Made by a program: the position numbers and the translations under genes
Notes under the pieces: generated by a model
Told to the model about the DNA's origin: nothing
Databases searched by the model: none
The model's input: the letters and a program-made list of their open reading frames with translations, nothing else
Assembly: GCA_016490735.1 (NCBI GenBank)
Contig: JAEMWC010000258.1
Location: 732,501 to 796,500 of the forward strand
DNA length: 64,000 nucleotides
Source of the DNA: Pachyseris speciosa
Lineage: Eukaryota > Cnidaria > Anthozoa > Scleractinia > Pachyseridae
Direction of reading: 5' to 3'
In this document: piece by piece, positions 10,554 through 21,149 of the stretch
How positions within the stretch are numbered: the stretch's first letter is position 1
How the letters are laid out: each line of letters starts with the position of its first letter

Positions 10554-10800
10554 AAGATGAGATAAAAGATCGCTACGTCTCTGACTGTATGCCTACTGCA
10601 TGCTGCTCTTAATCAGGCGAAGAGGTTGACTAGTGACGAATCACCCGGTATCAAATTGCATCACACTGGATGGTTGCGATTGGTGCGCATTGATCCGCTA
10701 TATCAGTTTCTCGATCGACTGAATAATGAGGATCGAAAGGCACCAATCACATTGCGATACAAATGATGAAGCGCAACCAGTCGACCTTATAGTCTGATAA
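10554..10800. repeat. Decayed inverted-repeat element 3' of the TSP1 gene (copy A)
   Basis: It contains 'gattggtgc' and 'gcaccaatc' as an inner inverted pair and 'gaggttgact' with 'agtcgacctta' as an outer pair. The better-preserved counterpart is at 22914-23188, at the same place downstream of the copy C membrane exon. The insertion therefore probably predates the duplication. Confidence 0.6.
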
Positions 10801-10918
10801 CACATTTTATTACTATAACCATCATCCCTCCAGCTGTTAGCACTGGTTTGCGTTTCATTCACTTTAAGTGAATGAAATTCAAGCATATAAAAGACATTAT
10901 TATTCATTTCCTTCCACA

Positions 10919-11292
10919 GGCGCCCCAAACTCATGGTGAGTACCGTATCACGCAATATAAACAAGATGGCTGCAAATTATAAGGATTTGAATGGGAATCC
11001 CGGTAATCGGTTCCAGTTGATAGATCATAAGAAAAATTTCTCAATAAAAAAGCCTTACTGAGTGGAAACACAGGAAGCACATAAATCGCTCAAATCGCGA
11101 TAGATCGGTTAAATAACCACACAGATAGCAAGCAACGCACCTTGGATGTAAGGTAAGGTTTTTTGTATCGAGAAATGTTTCGTATATCTATCAACTAGAA
11201 CCGATTACCGGGATTCCCATACAGATCCTTATAATTTGCAGCCATCTTGTTTATATTGCGCGATACGGTACTCACAATGAGCTTGGGGCGCC
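10919..11292. mobile_element. Large foldback element (374 bp)
   Basis: The arms are about 110 bases each. GGCGCCCCAAACTCATGGTG at the left pairs with 'caatgagcttggggcgcc' at the right, and the pairing continues through 'caagatggctgcaaattata' and 'cccggtaatcggtt'. The roughly 150-bp centre has no ORF of note. Confidence 0.85.
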
Positions 11293-11508
11293 TCTGTTCC
11301 TTCTAGCTAAAATAAATGTTGAGCTATGATCATACCTGAGACGTGCTTTTAATCATGGGTTCAATATTATTTACAGTCATGCAACTTGTGTATATTAAAC
11401 AGTAAAACAGAAGAAAAAAGGGTTGGAAGGTTTTGGAGTTTTTCTCGTCATTTCAATTTCTCGGGGTGTGGCAAAGTATTAGATTAGTTCCTCAGCTAAA
11501 ATTATAAT

Positions 11509-12056
11509 AAGGATACCTCACAAATTAATGTGATCAAGTAAGCTGAAGCCACACAAAAGGCACTAAGACCACAAGGTCGCGGCATTACCCCTTAAATCTA
11601 CCAAAGCAAAGATTGAGCCTAAGCATTAGCAGCCATTGCCTGGTTTCATTCCGTGAGGTACTGAGTCGAGTGCGGACGTTCGCGGACAAATTCAAAAAAA
11701 CAAACAAACATGGCGCCCGCTGTTGCGAAGGAAAAGGTGTCCTCATCACGAGCTTATTGTTTCAAAAACAAAATGAGGCACAACTCTAGTGCCAATTCGT
11801 GACGGACGTCAAGTGTTTTGTAATTTGTCCGCCAAAGTCCGCACTCGACCCAGTAGCTCACGGTATGAAACTGGGCAATGGACAGCTGTTTCGGCCTTTT
11901 TAGGCCTCATCAGCATGGCTTAGCTAATGCTCAGGCTCAAGTACCCACATATCAATAAAAGAGGCAATGAAAACGTAAAGCTTGTGTAAAGCTTAAACGA
12001 AAAGCTTAACGTAGTATCCTTGTCACTCCAGCCACATCCCGCAAGCTTTACGTTTA
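11509..12056. repeat. Dispersed composite repeat, copy 1
   Basis: Recurrent blocks include 'cacaaattaatgtgatcaag', 'ttaccccttaaatctacc', 'attgagcctaagcattagc', 'gacagctgtttcggcctt' and 'gtggctggagtgac' (here inverted near 12020-12040). The blocks recur at 12888-13235 and 13648-14050 in mixed orientation. This copy is split by a MITE at 11637-11877. No protein is encoded. Confidence 0.7.
11637..11877. mobile_element. MITE inserted in the composite repeat (empty site available)
   Basis: Ends read TGCCTGGTTTCAT and ATGAAACTGGGCA, with further pairing through 'gagtcgagtgcggac' and 'gtccgcactcgac'. The uninterrupted repeat at about 12915-12935 reads 'agccatggacagctgt'. Here the same sequence is split as 'agccat'-element-'atggacagctgt', so AT appears to be the 2-bp target duplication. 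This defines the insertion boundaries to the base. Confidence 0.8.
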
Positions 12057-12222
12057 AAATTATAATAAGTTGTGTAGTCATTGCGTGTTTTGCTGTTGGT
12101 TCAAATTTCCTGGAATTGGCTGATTTACCATTTTAAGTAGGTTTAAAATAAATATCCCTCGAATTTTCTTCGTTAAGTAGCGCAGATCAAACTTTGTTTT
12201 CTCCTATTAAGCAACCTAACCA

Positions 12223-12600
12223 CCGACCGGTTAGCTCAATTGGTAGAGCCCCCGACTACCGTCGCGGATTCAAACCCCGGCCAGGCCAACACTCAGGTTC
12301 TTTAAATAATTGAGCAGAAAGTGCTGGCTTTGTGATGGGGATCTGCAAATGGTTAGACTTTTTAGTCTACTTGGATAAGGACGATAAAACGTTGGCCCCC
12401 TCTCACAACTCTTCATAATAGATTCTGTGGGACGTTTAAGAACCCACACACTGTTCGAAAAGAGTAGGGGACGTAGTTCCCCGTGTGGTGGTCTATCTCT
12501 CGTCTGAAGGATGGGTTGGTAAATGCTCGGAGATATTAGCTACATAAGCTACTCTAAAATCCGAGGGTAAATAAGTTATATGTATTTATGTATTAAGCTA
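12223..12600 (+). mobile_element. tRNA-headed SINE
   Basis: The head 'ccgaccggttagctcaatt' continues with GGTAGAGC (A-box like) and GGATTCAAACCCC (B-box like). The body 'gataaggacgataaaacg', 'cacaactcttcataat' and 'ctgtgggacgtttaagaacc' is shared with the inverted copy at 20860-21149. It ends in an AT-rich tail. The cloverleaf is imperfect, so it is a retroposon, not a working tRNA gene. The A and B boxes would act as an internal Pol III promoter. Confidence 0.8.
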
Positions 12601-12887
12601 TATGTATTTACTGTCAGTGTGACGGCGAAGGGTGGTCAACCACATGTCAATGCAAACACAGAATAAACAGTGAATGTTTTTGTTTGTTAATAAGAGAGTT
12701 CTGTCGCTAAAGCCAATAAACAGTGTAATAAGTGAAACTGTGTTGGTCTGCCTCAGTCTCTGCGGGATCTAACCGCGTTGTAATACATTACAATAACACG
12801 CAAGGGATCAATAAATTAAATTCTTCATTGAAATTCGTGCGTCTTCTCCAAGCTTTAATCCAAGTTTAAGCTGCAATCCTAGCTATA

Positions 12888-13235
12888 TACCGTTCTACCT
12901 TGAGCCCAAGCATTAGCAGCCATGGACAGCTGTCTCGGCCTTCTTAGGCCTCATCAGCATGGCATAGCTAATGCTCAGGCTCAAGTACTCAGGCTCAAGT
13001 ACCCACATATCAATAAAAAAAACTTAAAGCTTGTGGGATGTGGCTGGAGTGACAAGGATACTTCACAAATTAATGTGATCAAGTAAGCTGAAGCCACTCA
13101 AAAGGCACTAAGGCCACAAGGTAGCGAGCATTACCCCTTAAATCTACCAAAGCAAAGATTGAGCCCAAGCATTAGTAGCCATGGACACTTTTGAGTGGCT
13201 TCAGCTTACTTGATCACATTAATTTGTGAAGTATA
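12888..13235. repeat. Dispersed composite repeat, copy 2
   Basis: This copy carries the uninterrupted 'agcagccatggacagctg' junction that shows where the MITE inserted in copy 1. It also has 'ctcaagtactcaggctcaag' as a small internal duplication. Its right end holds an inverted pair: 'aattaatgtgatcaagtaag' near 13070 and 'cttacttgatcacattaatt' near 13210. Confidence 0.7.
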
Positions 13236-13387
13236 CTTGTTGTTGTTGTTTTGCAGCGGTACTTCCAAACTCCCCCTGATTTAAAAATTGTACGGAACAC
13301 GATTCGAAGACGCCATCTGGCTCGTCTTATGGTTAGACGTTTAGAGTTGCAATGAAACTCGCAATAATTATTGCACAAACAAACCGG

Positions 13388-13600
13388 CCTTTAGTCCTAC
13401 CCTTTAAAGTCTCAGATTAAGAGTATACAGCAAGACAAACACTGCTAAGCCCAAGAGAGCCATAAAAATTGGAGCTTTCCTTTAGAAATATGTGTGCCGG
13501 TTGCTAGTTTTAAATTCAATCGATGTAGAAATGCTGTGGGAACAGCTCTTGACATGATGAACATTTTACACAATTTAATGAGTAGAGACGGCTCGGGAGA
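13388..13600 (-). pseudogene. Broken exon 1 of the PPPPY-protein gene (copy B)
   Basis: On the minus strand this aligns to about 6690-6850 of the intact gene. Shared stretches (plus strand) include 'cagcaaracaaacactgct', 'tttagaaatatrtgtg' and 'gaaaatgctgtgg' with small changes. In the homologous frame a stop falls within the exon ('tatttctaaagg'). The signal-peptide segment is replaced by unrelated sequence. It cannot make the protein. Confidence 0.65.
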
Positions 13601-13647
13601 GATGGTGGAGTCGTTTGTTACTGTACTCAACTGACCATAGTTAGAAA

Positions 13648-14050
13648 GATACCTCACAATTAATGTGATCTTGTAAGCTGAAGCCACTCGTTGGGCACTA
13701 AGACCACATGGTAGCGGGCATTACCTCTTAAATCATCTACCAAATGAAAGATTGAGTCCAAGCATTAGCAGATATGGAGAGCTGTTACGGCCTCATTAGG
13801 CTTCATCAGCATGGCACAGCTAATGTTCAGGCTCAAGTACCAAATAAAACAAGCAGTGAAAATGTAAAGCTTGTGGGATGTGGCTGGAGTGACCAGGATA
13901 CCTCACAAATTAATGTAATCTGGTAGATTTAAGGGGTAATGCCCGCTACCATGTGGCCTTATTGCCCAAACCCAAAGAGTGGCGTCAGCTTGCCAGATCA
14001 CATTAATTTGTTAGGCATCCTTGTCACTGCAGCCACATCCCACAAGCTTT
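13648..14050. repeat. Dispersed composite repeat, copy 3
   Basis: It shares 'cacaattaatgtgatc', 'cattacctcttaaatc', 'gtggctggagtgacc' and an inverted 'gccacatcccacaagctt' with copies 1 and 2. It lies inside copy B just after the broken exon 1, so it inserted after, or helped break, that copy. Confidence 0.65.
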
Positions 14051-15659
14051 ACATTTTCACTGTCCATAGTCAGATACACTAAGATTGCCTTCATCTCTAA
14101 AACCCTGAACATTGCAAAAACAGCTGAACATACGGACGAAGAGGATAAACCTTCTGCGACTTTCTTACTCGATAGAAAACACTCTCAGACCCGTTTTCAT
14201 ATGTGATGGAATTGAAATTGTGTCGACGTTGTTCTCTTTCTAGGAAAACAAGGATATTTTTTAAAAAAAACCCTTACAGCTCATTATCGTTATTAATAGT
14301 TTAATTAACAATTATTGGAACAGGTTGAGCATGATAGCGGGAACTATGATGGCCGAGGCCATGATAAAACTTAAAATTAAAACTTTGACTGAACGTAGAC
14401 CCGTTTTAGTAAAATATTTTTCAATACAATTCCAGAAAAGCTTCAGTGAAACAGACGCGTTTCTTGCTTGTGTAAAACTGTTCTCTGCAAAATGACGATA
14501 CTTCCGCATGTATAAAACCTAACGTTCTGCAACTGGTATAGGATTTAATGGTATTCCGAAACCAATTGTGGAATTGCACACATTTTAGGTATCCTAAAAC
14601 AGTTATTACATTCAGATAGTTTTAGAAGCAACAGTTATTTACGGTCTGTCACCTTTGTCTGTAAGTATGGAGTAAAGAAAACAACGACAGCGGTAATTAG
14701 CTGCTTGTTTTAAGCCAATCAAAATTGAGATAGTGACACCAAAGCATAATAATTGATGTTTACGGTCCGTCAGCCATCCGGTAAAGTGATAAGAGTTTGA
14801 ACCATCTGACTGTGCTGACTGAATAACATTCAATGAAGAATAACTACAATAAGTAAATACAATGCTTTATAGTTGTTTTGCATTATGGATCTCTTTCATA
14901 TGCTTTCTTCTTAAATTAGATTCTAGACTGAAATTTGCCATTCAAGCATGCTCAAGACCTTGACCTGAATAAAATCCCCATAAGTCTCATTGTTAAGTTT
15001 CTAAGAAATGAAGGAAATCTTTAATTTGACTGATAACAAAAAGTGGGTTTGTTTACTCATTATTGGCCTCATTTCTAAGAAAGAGCTTAATTTGCTTCTT
15101 CGAGGCAAACTTCACTTTTGCTCAAAAGTCATGTAGTCATTCTAGTTTAGAGTGAAGAATAATGCGCTATTCCCAGCAACCCACTGGCAAATACAAAGAG
15201 TCGCCCATTGACATTTTTGCATAATTAACGGTGAATAACTAATAAGCCTCTCACACAACGGCGTCACGTAGGAGGCTCGCAAATTGGCTGATCATTGGTT
15301 TTGTTATTACTTCAGCCAAAATATTTAGAAAAGCATTAATCTTTGGAATCACGCACGTACTTCCTCGTGATTCACACACTATAGCTAATTCCATGTGATT
15401 AAGATCCTTTCTAACACAAAAAAGTTAAACTTGCCATAGGTGAGATTTATCGCGTCTCCAATTAACCAACTAAAAGAGCTAAAATCCACTATAGGAGTGT
15501 TTTTTTCTACACACGTCAGCCCCTGTTTAATTTCACCGCTTTTAAATCAGTTACCTTAGGAAACAAGGCTAGCCTTTGTTACGTTAACACCTGTCTTCAG
15601 AAGTACAGACAAGGAAGTGATCAAACACAAGCCGTCAGTATCAAGTGACAACCACCAAT

Positions 15660-15722
15660 GACTGTGGTTAGGATGTGTTGTTTTTAAAAACGCTGACACC
15701 TGTGTCGAGTATGCCGCCGCCG
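15660..15722 (+). pseudogene. 5' fragment of a TSP1-gene exon 1 (copy B)
   Basis: Upstream sequence and the start region follow copy A (A 8969-9100). The ATG of 'accaccaatgactgtgg' corresponds to the ATG at 9011. The frame meets a stop in 'gtttttaaaaacgc', although 'aacgctgacacctgt' still matches the end of the signal-peptide coding region of A. It then dissolves into a CCG/CA repeat with no TSP1 sequence after it. Confidence 0.6.
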
Positions 15723-15723
15723 C

Positions 15724-15732
15724 CGCCACGCA

Positions 15733-15767
<35 letters not shown>
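15724..15767. repeat. (CA)n microsatellite
   Basis: A run of about 20 CA units, with minor interruptions at its left. It sits exactly where copy B homology ends, so it marks the rearrangement breakpoint. Confidence 0.9.
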
Positions 15768-15770
15768 CAA

Positions 15771-15891
15771 ATGAAGAATGATCCTCGCAGAAGAAAAGAA
15801 GAGAGGGGTCCTGAAGAAGTCCTGAATTTTTTTCAGGCTTCTTTTCGCAATTGCATAAATTGCGATCACAACTGCGAGGATCATTCTTCAT
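15771..15891. mobile_element. Foldback element with perfect 20-bp arms
   Basis: ATGAAGAATGATCCTCGCAG at 15771-15790 is exactly complementary to 15872-15891. The centre also has a 'cctgaa'-'ttcagg' hairpin and 'gcaattgcataaattgc'. Together with the CA run it lies between copies B and C. Confidence 0.75.
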
Positions 15892-16629
15892 TTGATTTCA
15901 TTTCCGCAGTTCATGCATGATTTATTTCATATATCATTCACACACACACAACAGTTTCAGTGTATGCATCTACAATTCAATGACCACTAAACCAGTCTTC
16001 AAGTTGTGAGACTCCATTTAATTAGTTTGATTTTGCTCTTCCACGATTTTCTACTGGCTATAAAATACTCACTACTTTCACAATCAAGCGAATCAGTCTA
16101 AATCTAGAAGGAATCGTGAACACATTTTAATTTCCGCTCTTGTAGCTAATGGACACGAAGAGAATAGCCATAATATTCATTCTTTAATCCGTAGTTCAAA
16201 TATATGAAAATCACATATTCATTATCACAAAAATATCTGTTTTGGCAAATCCAGTGGGCAACTGATTCAAATCTCTATGGGTCAATTTTGGCCATAATTT
16301 GGGGCAAAAAAGCTAAAGAGTTCTGATAAAGAGTGCTGCAGTCTTTCCGACACTAACTTTTCTCGCCGTTTGTCTACGTTTAGAGCTTCAAAACTAGTTC
16401 CCTCCAAAAACCTATAGGTCGGACCATAGCTACCTCACCAAGAAGGATTAAACCCACTCTTTTTTCCTCACAGAGGATCTTTTTCTCGGTCGGCAAAAGG
16501 GTTCGATGCTCTCAAAGCTTCATTTTGATTGCAATGAGTAAAAATACAAACGCTTCTTTCAAAACTGACAACGTTGGGGTCAAGTTCATTCAGCTCACAC
16601 CGTGGAGCAAATTTGCACCTAGTTTATTT

Positions 16630-16818
16630 AACAAATAAAAAAGCCTTAACCGTGCTTTGTTCTGTTATAAGGCACGCAAGGAAGTGACGAGAGCACGAAA
16701 GAAGTAGGAAGAAGCAAGAGCCGTAGGCGAGTGCTTTTAACTACTTCTTGAGTGCTCTCGTCACTTCCTTGCGTGCCTTATAACAGAACAAAGCACGGTT
16801 AAGGCTTTTTTATTTGTT
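16630..16818. mobile_element. Long-arm foldback element
   Basis: Arms of about 67 bases appear perfectly complementary, extending to about 78 bases with two mismatches. They run from 'acaaataaaaaagccttaac' to its complement at 16798-16817. The loop is about 32 bases. Perfect arms suggest recent insertion or ongoing arm conversion. Confidence 0.85.
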
Positions 16819-17357
16819 TTATAATATAGTTTTTCCCATATTTGTAGCTAAATTCGTTTCAATTTGTGAGAAAACTGAGCAAATTTTATTCTCAGCTTGC
16901 GCGCGCGGAAATGGCGTCAGTGATCGTACATATTGCGTCAACACTGTGTCTCGTTGTAAAAATTATTTTTAACTGGCGGTTAAAACCGTTCAGGTAAAAC
17001 AAGCATCACTTAGAATTCGTGTCGTCTGTTCTGTTTTAAGAGTGTACTATATTAATCGAGAAGTTTATTTTTTTAATTGTGAAAAATGCCAGATTTGTAA
17101 TGATTTTGAATCTGCACGCGCAGACAAATGGCGTCATCCGCGTGCTTTGTACTCTCATAAGGCACGCTCGATTTCAATGAAAAGATGCACCAGCTATATT
17201 ATAATATATTATAAAGAGAAAGTGGTCAGCAGTAACCGGATTTAAGTCAACTAAGTGCACCGAGGATTCGCTGGTAAGCTTGTGCTATAAAAACCCCGGC
17301 CAAAGGAGAGCGAGAGTCGATGAGAGTTGACCGTTCGCTCTCGTTTGGCCTGGAACT

Positions 17358-17442
17358 CTCATGCGCTCTCGGCTACTCTCGTCAACTCTCGGCTACTCTC
17401 GGCTACTCTCGGCTACTCTCGGCTACTCTCGTCAACTCTCGA
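17358..17442. repeat. CTCTCGGCTA minisatellite
   Basis: About seven units of a 10-bp motif (CTCTCGGCTA, variant CTCTCGTCAA). Flanking 'gagagttgac' blocks in the same region suggest a broader GAGAGT/ACTCTC repeat. It is inserted within copy C. Confidence 0.85.
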
Positions 17443-17798
17443 GAGCTCTCATCGGATTTGAACCTGCTCAAATTTTCCATGAGAGTTGACAAGCGTTTTA
17501 CCTCGTTTGGCCTGCGTGAGAGGGGTGGATCGAGAGTTTCTTGGTCAGCAGTGACCGTTTTGTTGCTGCGGGCTCAGTTTTTATAGCTGGCCGTGAAAAA
17601 CAACATGACGAATTCGTTGGGAAACGAATAATTCTCATCATATCTGGGTGACTTGCAGTGTCTTCAACTCGCAACTCTGCGACTAGTTTGGCTCTCGTTT
17701 GGCCGGGGCTTAAGACTTTTCATTAAAACGCATTTAGAAGAAGAAAGTCCCTTTTTGGTGAAACTGACAGTTCCCATCCGGTTTTCTACAAGCATGAG

Positions 17799-18027
17799 TC
17801 AACAGGCACATTCGTGGTATCGAGGAGGCGCAGGACAAGGAGGAAGAGGAGGATTTCCGGTGTAGCGGACGAATTAATCAATTTTGAGAAGACGGTATAA
17901 GAAGTACATTGCACCGCCACACAGAATAAAAATCCTCCGGTGCATAAGTCCTCAATGATAACTCCAGTTGAATTTTTTACAAAGTTGCGATATTCATCAG
18001 CAACTTCCTGAGGATCAAGGACTAGTC
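17799..18027 (-). pseudogene. Frameshifted exon 2 of the PPPPY-protein gene (copy C)
   Basis: A good acceptor (TTTTCTTTATTAG) precedes a segment encoding DPQEVADEYRNF, then NSTGV and CTGGFLF, matching residues 88-118 of the intact protein. Two extra bases inside the membrane-helix coding region shift the frame. The proline-rich tail and the stop (17799-17801) are found only in the shifted frame, with PPLPP in place of PPPPY. No matching exon 1 is found upstream on this strand. It is a decayed copy. Confidence 0.7.
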
Positions 18028-18409
18028 CTAATAAAGAAAAGCAAAGGTGGTGAATTTTAGAATTCTCTGAGGAGTGGCCCTTACGGTTCTCTCAGCATGT
18101 TTAACTGACTTATTCTTATAATCTGATCTTAACTAAGGGGAAGTTCCTTGGAGGAAATATATGGATGACAGTCGTTTAAGTTGTCTCGCTGGATTTTAGA
18201 TATGCGGAGGAAAGACAATCTTCTTCTATTTAAGCGATGGTATATTCAGTAGCATATATACACACTTTTAATCTACATCAAGTTAAAATTTTATACATTT
18301 GTATAAGCCTTAAGTTGTCATCTTAAGGTAGGAAACTAGATGATTAAGGTATGAAACGGGGGTCTATTATACTCTGGCTGTCTAGCGGTTTAAGCCTATT
18401 TTGAGTGTC

Positions 18410-19010
18410 GGTTCGCGCGAACATGCGTATGTTTTTTTTTTTTTGGCCTTTTTACGGTCAAGAAATTATCGTGCGATTGCAGGAAATCATAACTTTATTT
18501 CGTGGTTTTCGGTTTGCTCGTGTTTGGTGGCAGTCATTCAAAAAGAGTTAATAGGCTCAAAAGATAGTCAGAAGACTGAACAGTCGCTTTAGTTTCCTTC
18601 AAGACTGGTTTCTCCTCTCCACCAAGATAGCGCGGAAGTTTGCCGCAATTTCTGGTTGTCTCCCCTGCCTTGTGGGGAGGTAATTTGACCCAAGGCCAGG
18701 CTTCAAAGTAACCAGACAGAGCACGTGGAAAGATGGCGGCCGAGTTGGCGGCCGATAATATGGTCGAAATAATCAAATGCGTTGCCCTTTTTATAAGCTT
18801 GGGGCAGCGCCAAAAGATTTTATTCGAAAAGAAAACTTTAGAATGAAGCTGCCTCGTCCCATACAAAATTGCAGCCGCTAATAGAGCTACCAACCTCGAA
18901 TCCAGGCTATCTCTCTCTTTTCCCTTGTCGTCGAGAGAGAGACCCTGGTTGGACCTGATCACGTGACCAGTAAAAACAACAATACCGCAGAGAGGGTGGG
19001 TCGTCAATTG
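18410..19010. other. No gene accepted
   Basis: A 37-codon ORF starts ATGGCGGCCGAG at 18733 and ends at 18846. A long minus-strand ORF overlaps it. 'ctcgaatccaggctatctct' and 'agagagagaccctggttgg' form a partial inverted pair near 18895-18945. I see no domain and no splice-linked partner. Confidence 0.35.
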
Positions 19011-19506
19011 TCACAGTAACAGTTTCTTGACTTTGCCATCGCTTTCTACCGTCAAATTTTTTTACCACTAAGATTTTGGATGGTCACGTGATCAGGACGA
19101 GGGTTTCCTCAAATGTTTACAGCCACCTACATTGACCCAAAAGGTCACAGAAGATCAAGTTTAACCCTTTCTGTTCAGCTGTATTACGGTGAACTGTTCT
19201 GACCGGGTTTCATTGACTGTGGCTTTCCTAGTTCTATGGGTATAATACAAGCTGAAATTTCCCGCTGGTTGTTTTGATCGTAAGCCGTAGACAGCGTTTT
19301 ATAGGTAACTGAATGGAATAAGAAACAAGATGCTCTATGAGCGTTTACTCGGGATACTTTTGTGCTGCAGAAGCCGGACGCACGCTTTCTGATTCTCGAA
19401 AAGTATCCGGCTAGTGGTTTGCTTTTGGGTTCACATACGGCGTTTTTGTTCACGTACGAGCAAAGCTCGTTAAACTGTTTTGAGAGTTGCCATACATATT
19501 CGTTGT

Positions 19507-19850
19507 CAGGTGTGAGGGGGGGAGGGGAGGAGGGCAAGGGTATTTTCGTGACGCCGTGATTCGGTTTTTTTGTGCTCTGTGAATCGTGATTTGATAAAAA
19601 ACTGTTCCGTGAATCGTGATTGAATTGTATTCCGCGAGACGTGAAATTCAAACGTCCTTGGCTGTGATTCGTGAATAGATAAGAAATAAATCGTGAATGT
19701 CTAAAGTTGAGTTCGTAGCTGAATTTTCACTGCATTGTGATCAGATTTTTTCCGTGACCTTAGTGATTTTAACACTTGAGTCGTGATTCGTGAAATCGAA
19801 AATTTACTATCGTGACTTCGTGACAAGACCCCCCCCCCCCTCATTGCCCC
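19507..19850. repeat. G-rich/C-rich bounded TCGTGAAT repeat
   Basis: A 'gtgaggggggg' left edge and a C-run 'ccccccccc...cccccctcagc' right edge form complementary ends. Between them 'gtgaatcgtgatt' and 'cgtgattcgtga' recur about ten times with drift. It is probably a degenerate satellite-bearing non-autonomous element. Confidence 0.6.
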
Positions 19851-20435
19851 CCTCAGCTGTCGTTGTTTACTTCTAAATTAAGTGGCAACATCTGGAGTTT
19901 ACTTTGGCTCTCTCAAAACATTTTTCTCTGTGCTAAGCTTGAAACATTCGCATAGACACTTCTCTTAACATATTGGTTATTCAAAATTCGAAAACACAAG
20001 GCGAATCGTTTCTGTGTATGTGACATGTTTCTCAGAAGCAATCCAGATGTCGCGCATTGTCAAAAAAAAACTCGAAATTCAAACTGCTCTATTTTCAAAA
20101 CAAAGCGTGTTGCTTTTCTGAAAACAGGCCGGCAGGCATATCCTTAAAACGTCATTTACCCGATAAAGGTAAAAAATCTAAATGTTTAATTTTAGTTTTT
20201 TCCTGACGTCACGTGAAAACCAAAAATTCGCAAACTTATCTCTGAATATAGAACTGTCACATCGATCGAGTTGACATATGGCAGAACCACAGTAGATTTA
20301 ATTCCAGTTCAGGTTCTTTAGTGGTTGTTCGTCCCTTGGTTTTCGTAAGATTTTTTACAAACGAAAACGGATAACCGTTGGAAACAAGGACCGACGAGAG
20401 GTGTTTCTTTCATGAGAGATAAATAATGGTTTTGT
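19851..20435. other. No gene recognised
   Basis: AT-rich sequence upstream of the copy C TSP1 exon. It does not align with copy A's leader by eye, so copy C lost its promoter, signal peptide and first TSP1 module. A short inverted pair, 'gtcccttggttttcgt' and 'acgaaaacgg', lies near 20332-20372. Confidence 0.45.
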
Positions 20436-20859
20436 TACGCCCTGACTTGGACGAAACACGCTTGTGTTACTCAACTAAACGAGTCGATTGCCAACTGAGC
20501 TCGTGGTCCGTTTGGAGTGTTTGTACGACTCAATGTGGCGTTTCTGGAACTCAGTCAAGCAGTCGCCACAGGATTATCACAGAACAGTGTGGAGGAACAT
20601 GTACGTCTACATTTCGAGAAACACGAGAATGTCCTGAGATGAGCTGTTTGAATGGAGGAAGCTTAGAAGATAAGACGTGCTTCTGCAAGAAGGACTATTC
20701 CGGAGACTGCTGCAGAAAAGTAATTATCTTTTGGTTATTTGTATTTTGGTCAACTATTGCACATGTTTCCCTTCTACATCTACATCTACACCTACATGAT
20801 TTCAGCACTCGGCAAAGTCCCATTGACTTATGGCTGTTATGCGTGTGGCCTCATACACC

Positions 20860-21149
20860 ATAAGCCTTTTTGGGATATCATGCTAAGCCGCCCACTTGCT
20901 GAATGGAACAGGTCAGCACTAGGGGTGGTCACAGCCAGAGTTTTGTTACGTCCCTTGTGGTTCTTTTACGTCCCACAGAATCAGAGAATTATGAAGAGTT
21001 GTGAGACGGGGCCTACGGTTTATCGTCCTTATCCGAGAAGACTAGAAAGTCTAACCGTTTGTAGATGAGTGTTGGTCCGGCCGGGGTTTTGAACCCGCGA
21101 CCTCCCGCACGGTAGTCCAGTGCTCTACCACTGAGCTAACCGGTCGGCG
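20860..21149 (-). mobile_element. tRNA-headed SINE, inverted copy
   Basis: Reading the minus strand from 21149: 'ccgaccggttagctcagtgg' then TAGAGC (A box), 'gcgggttcaaaacccc' (B box), then 'gataaggacgataaacc', 'cacaactcttcataat' and 'ctgtgggacgtaaaagaacc', as in the SINE at 12223. The head is better preserved here. It lies in the intron-equivalent of copy C. The right limit of the body is approximate. Confidence 0.8.

Larger units (their letters stand above)
5240..10800. repeat. Local segmental duplication, copy A (most complete)
   Basis: This block is the reference for a duplicated unit holding a minus-strand membrane-protein gene and a plus-strand TSP1/EGF gene. Parts of it recur in the same internal order at 13388-15722 (matching about 6665-9100) and at 15945-18360 (matching about 5240-6625). 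The TSP1 exon recurs at 20440 and the membrane exon plus 3' flank at 22665-23188. Identity is moderate with many indels, so the duplication is not recent. Confidence 0.75.
13388..15722. repeat. Local segmental duplication, copy B (partial)
   Basis: This block follows the order of copy A from about 6665 to 9100. It starts in a broken exon 1 of the PPPPY-protein gene, then matches A at 14200-14340 (A 7300-7440), 14850-15080 (A 8280-8530) and 15420-15720 (A 8810-9100). A composite repeat at 13648-14050 is inserted. It lacks the Crypton-like fragment of copy A. It ends at a CA microsatellite within the TSP1 gene's signal-peptide region. Confidence 0.7.
15945..18360. repeat. Local segmental duplication, copy C left part
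   Basis: The block aligns to copy A 5240-6625: 15945-16640 to A 5250-5930, and 17700-18350 to A 6000-6620, in the same order. Between them are a foldback element (16630-16818), unrelated sequence and a minisatellite. Homology stops just before where exon 1 of the PPPPY gene should lie. The tail of the 'ttcaaatatatga' element family is inserted near 16165-16230. Confidence 0.7.

Noticed and set aside
12223..12296. Stand-alone tRNA gene
   Set aside because: The cloverleaf is imperfect and it is joined to a body shared with 20860-21149, so it is the head of a SINE.
15556..15920. Overlapping ORFs of 66-111 codons
   Set aside because: They are produced by the CA/TG microsatellite and the foldback element next to it.
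18733..18846. A 37-codon ORF starting ATGGCGGCCGAG
   Set aside because: It has a gene-like start, but is short, has no recognised domain and no supported splice partner.
21070..21149. Minus-strand tRNA gene
   Set aside because: A and B boxes are good, but it is the head of the inverted SINE copy with the same body as at 12223.
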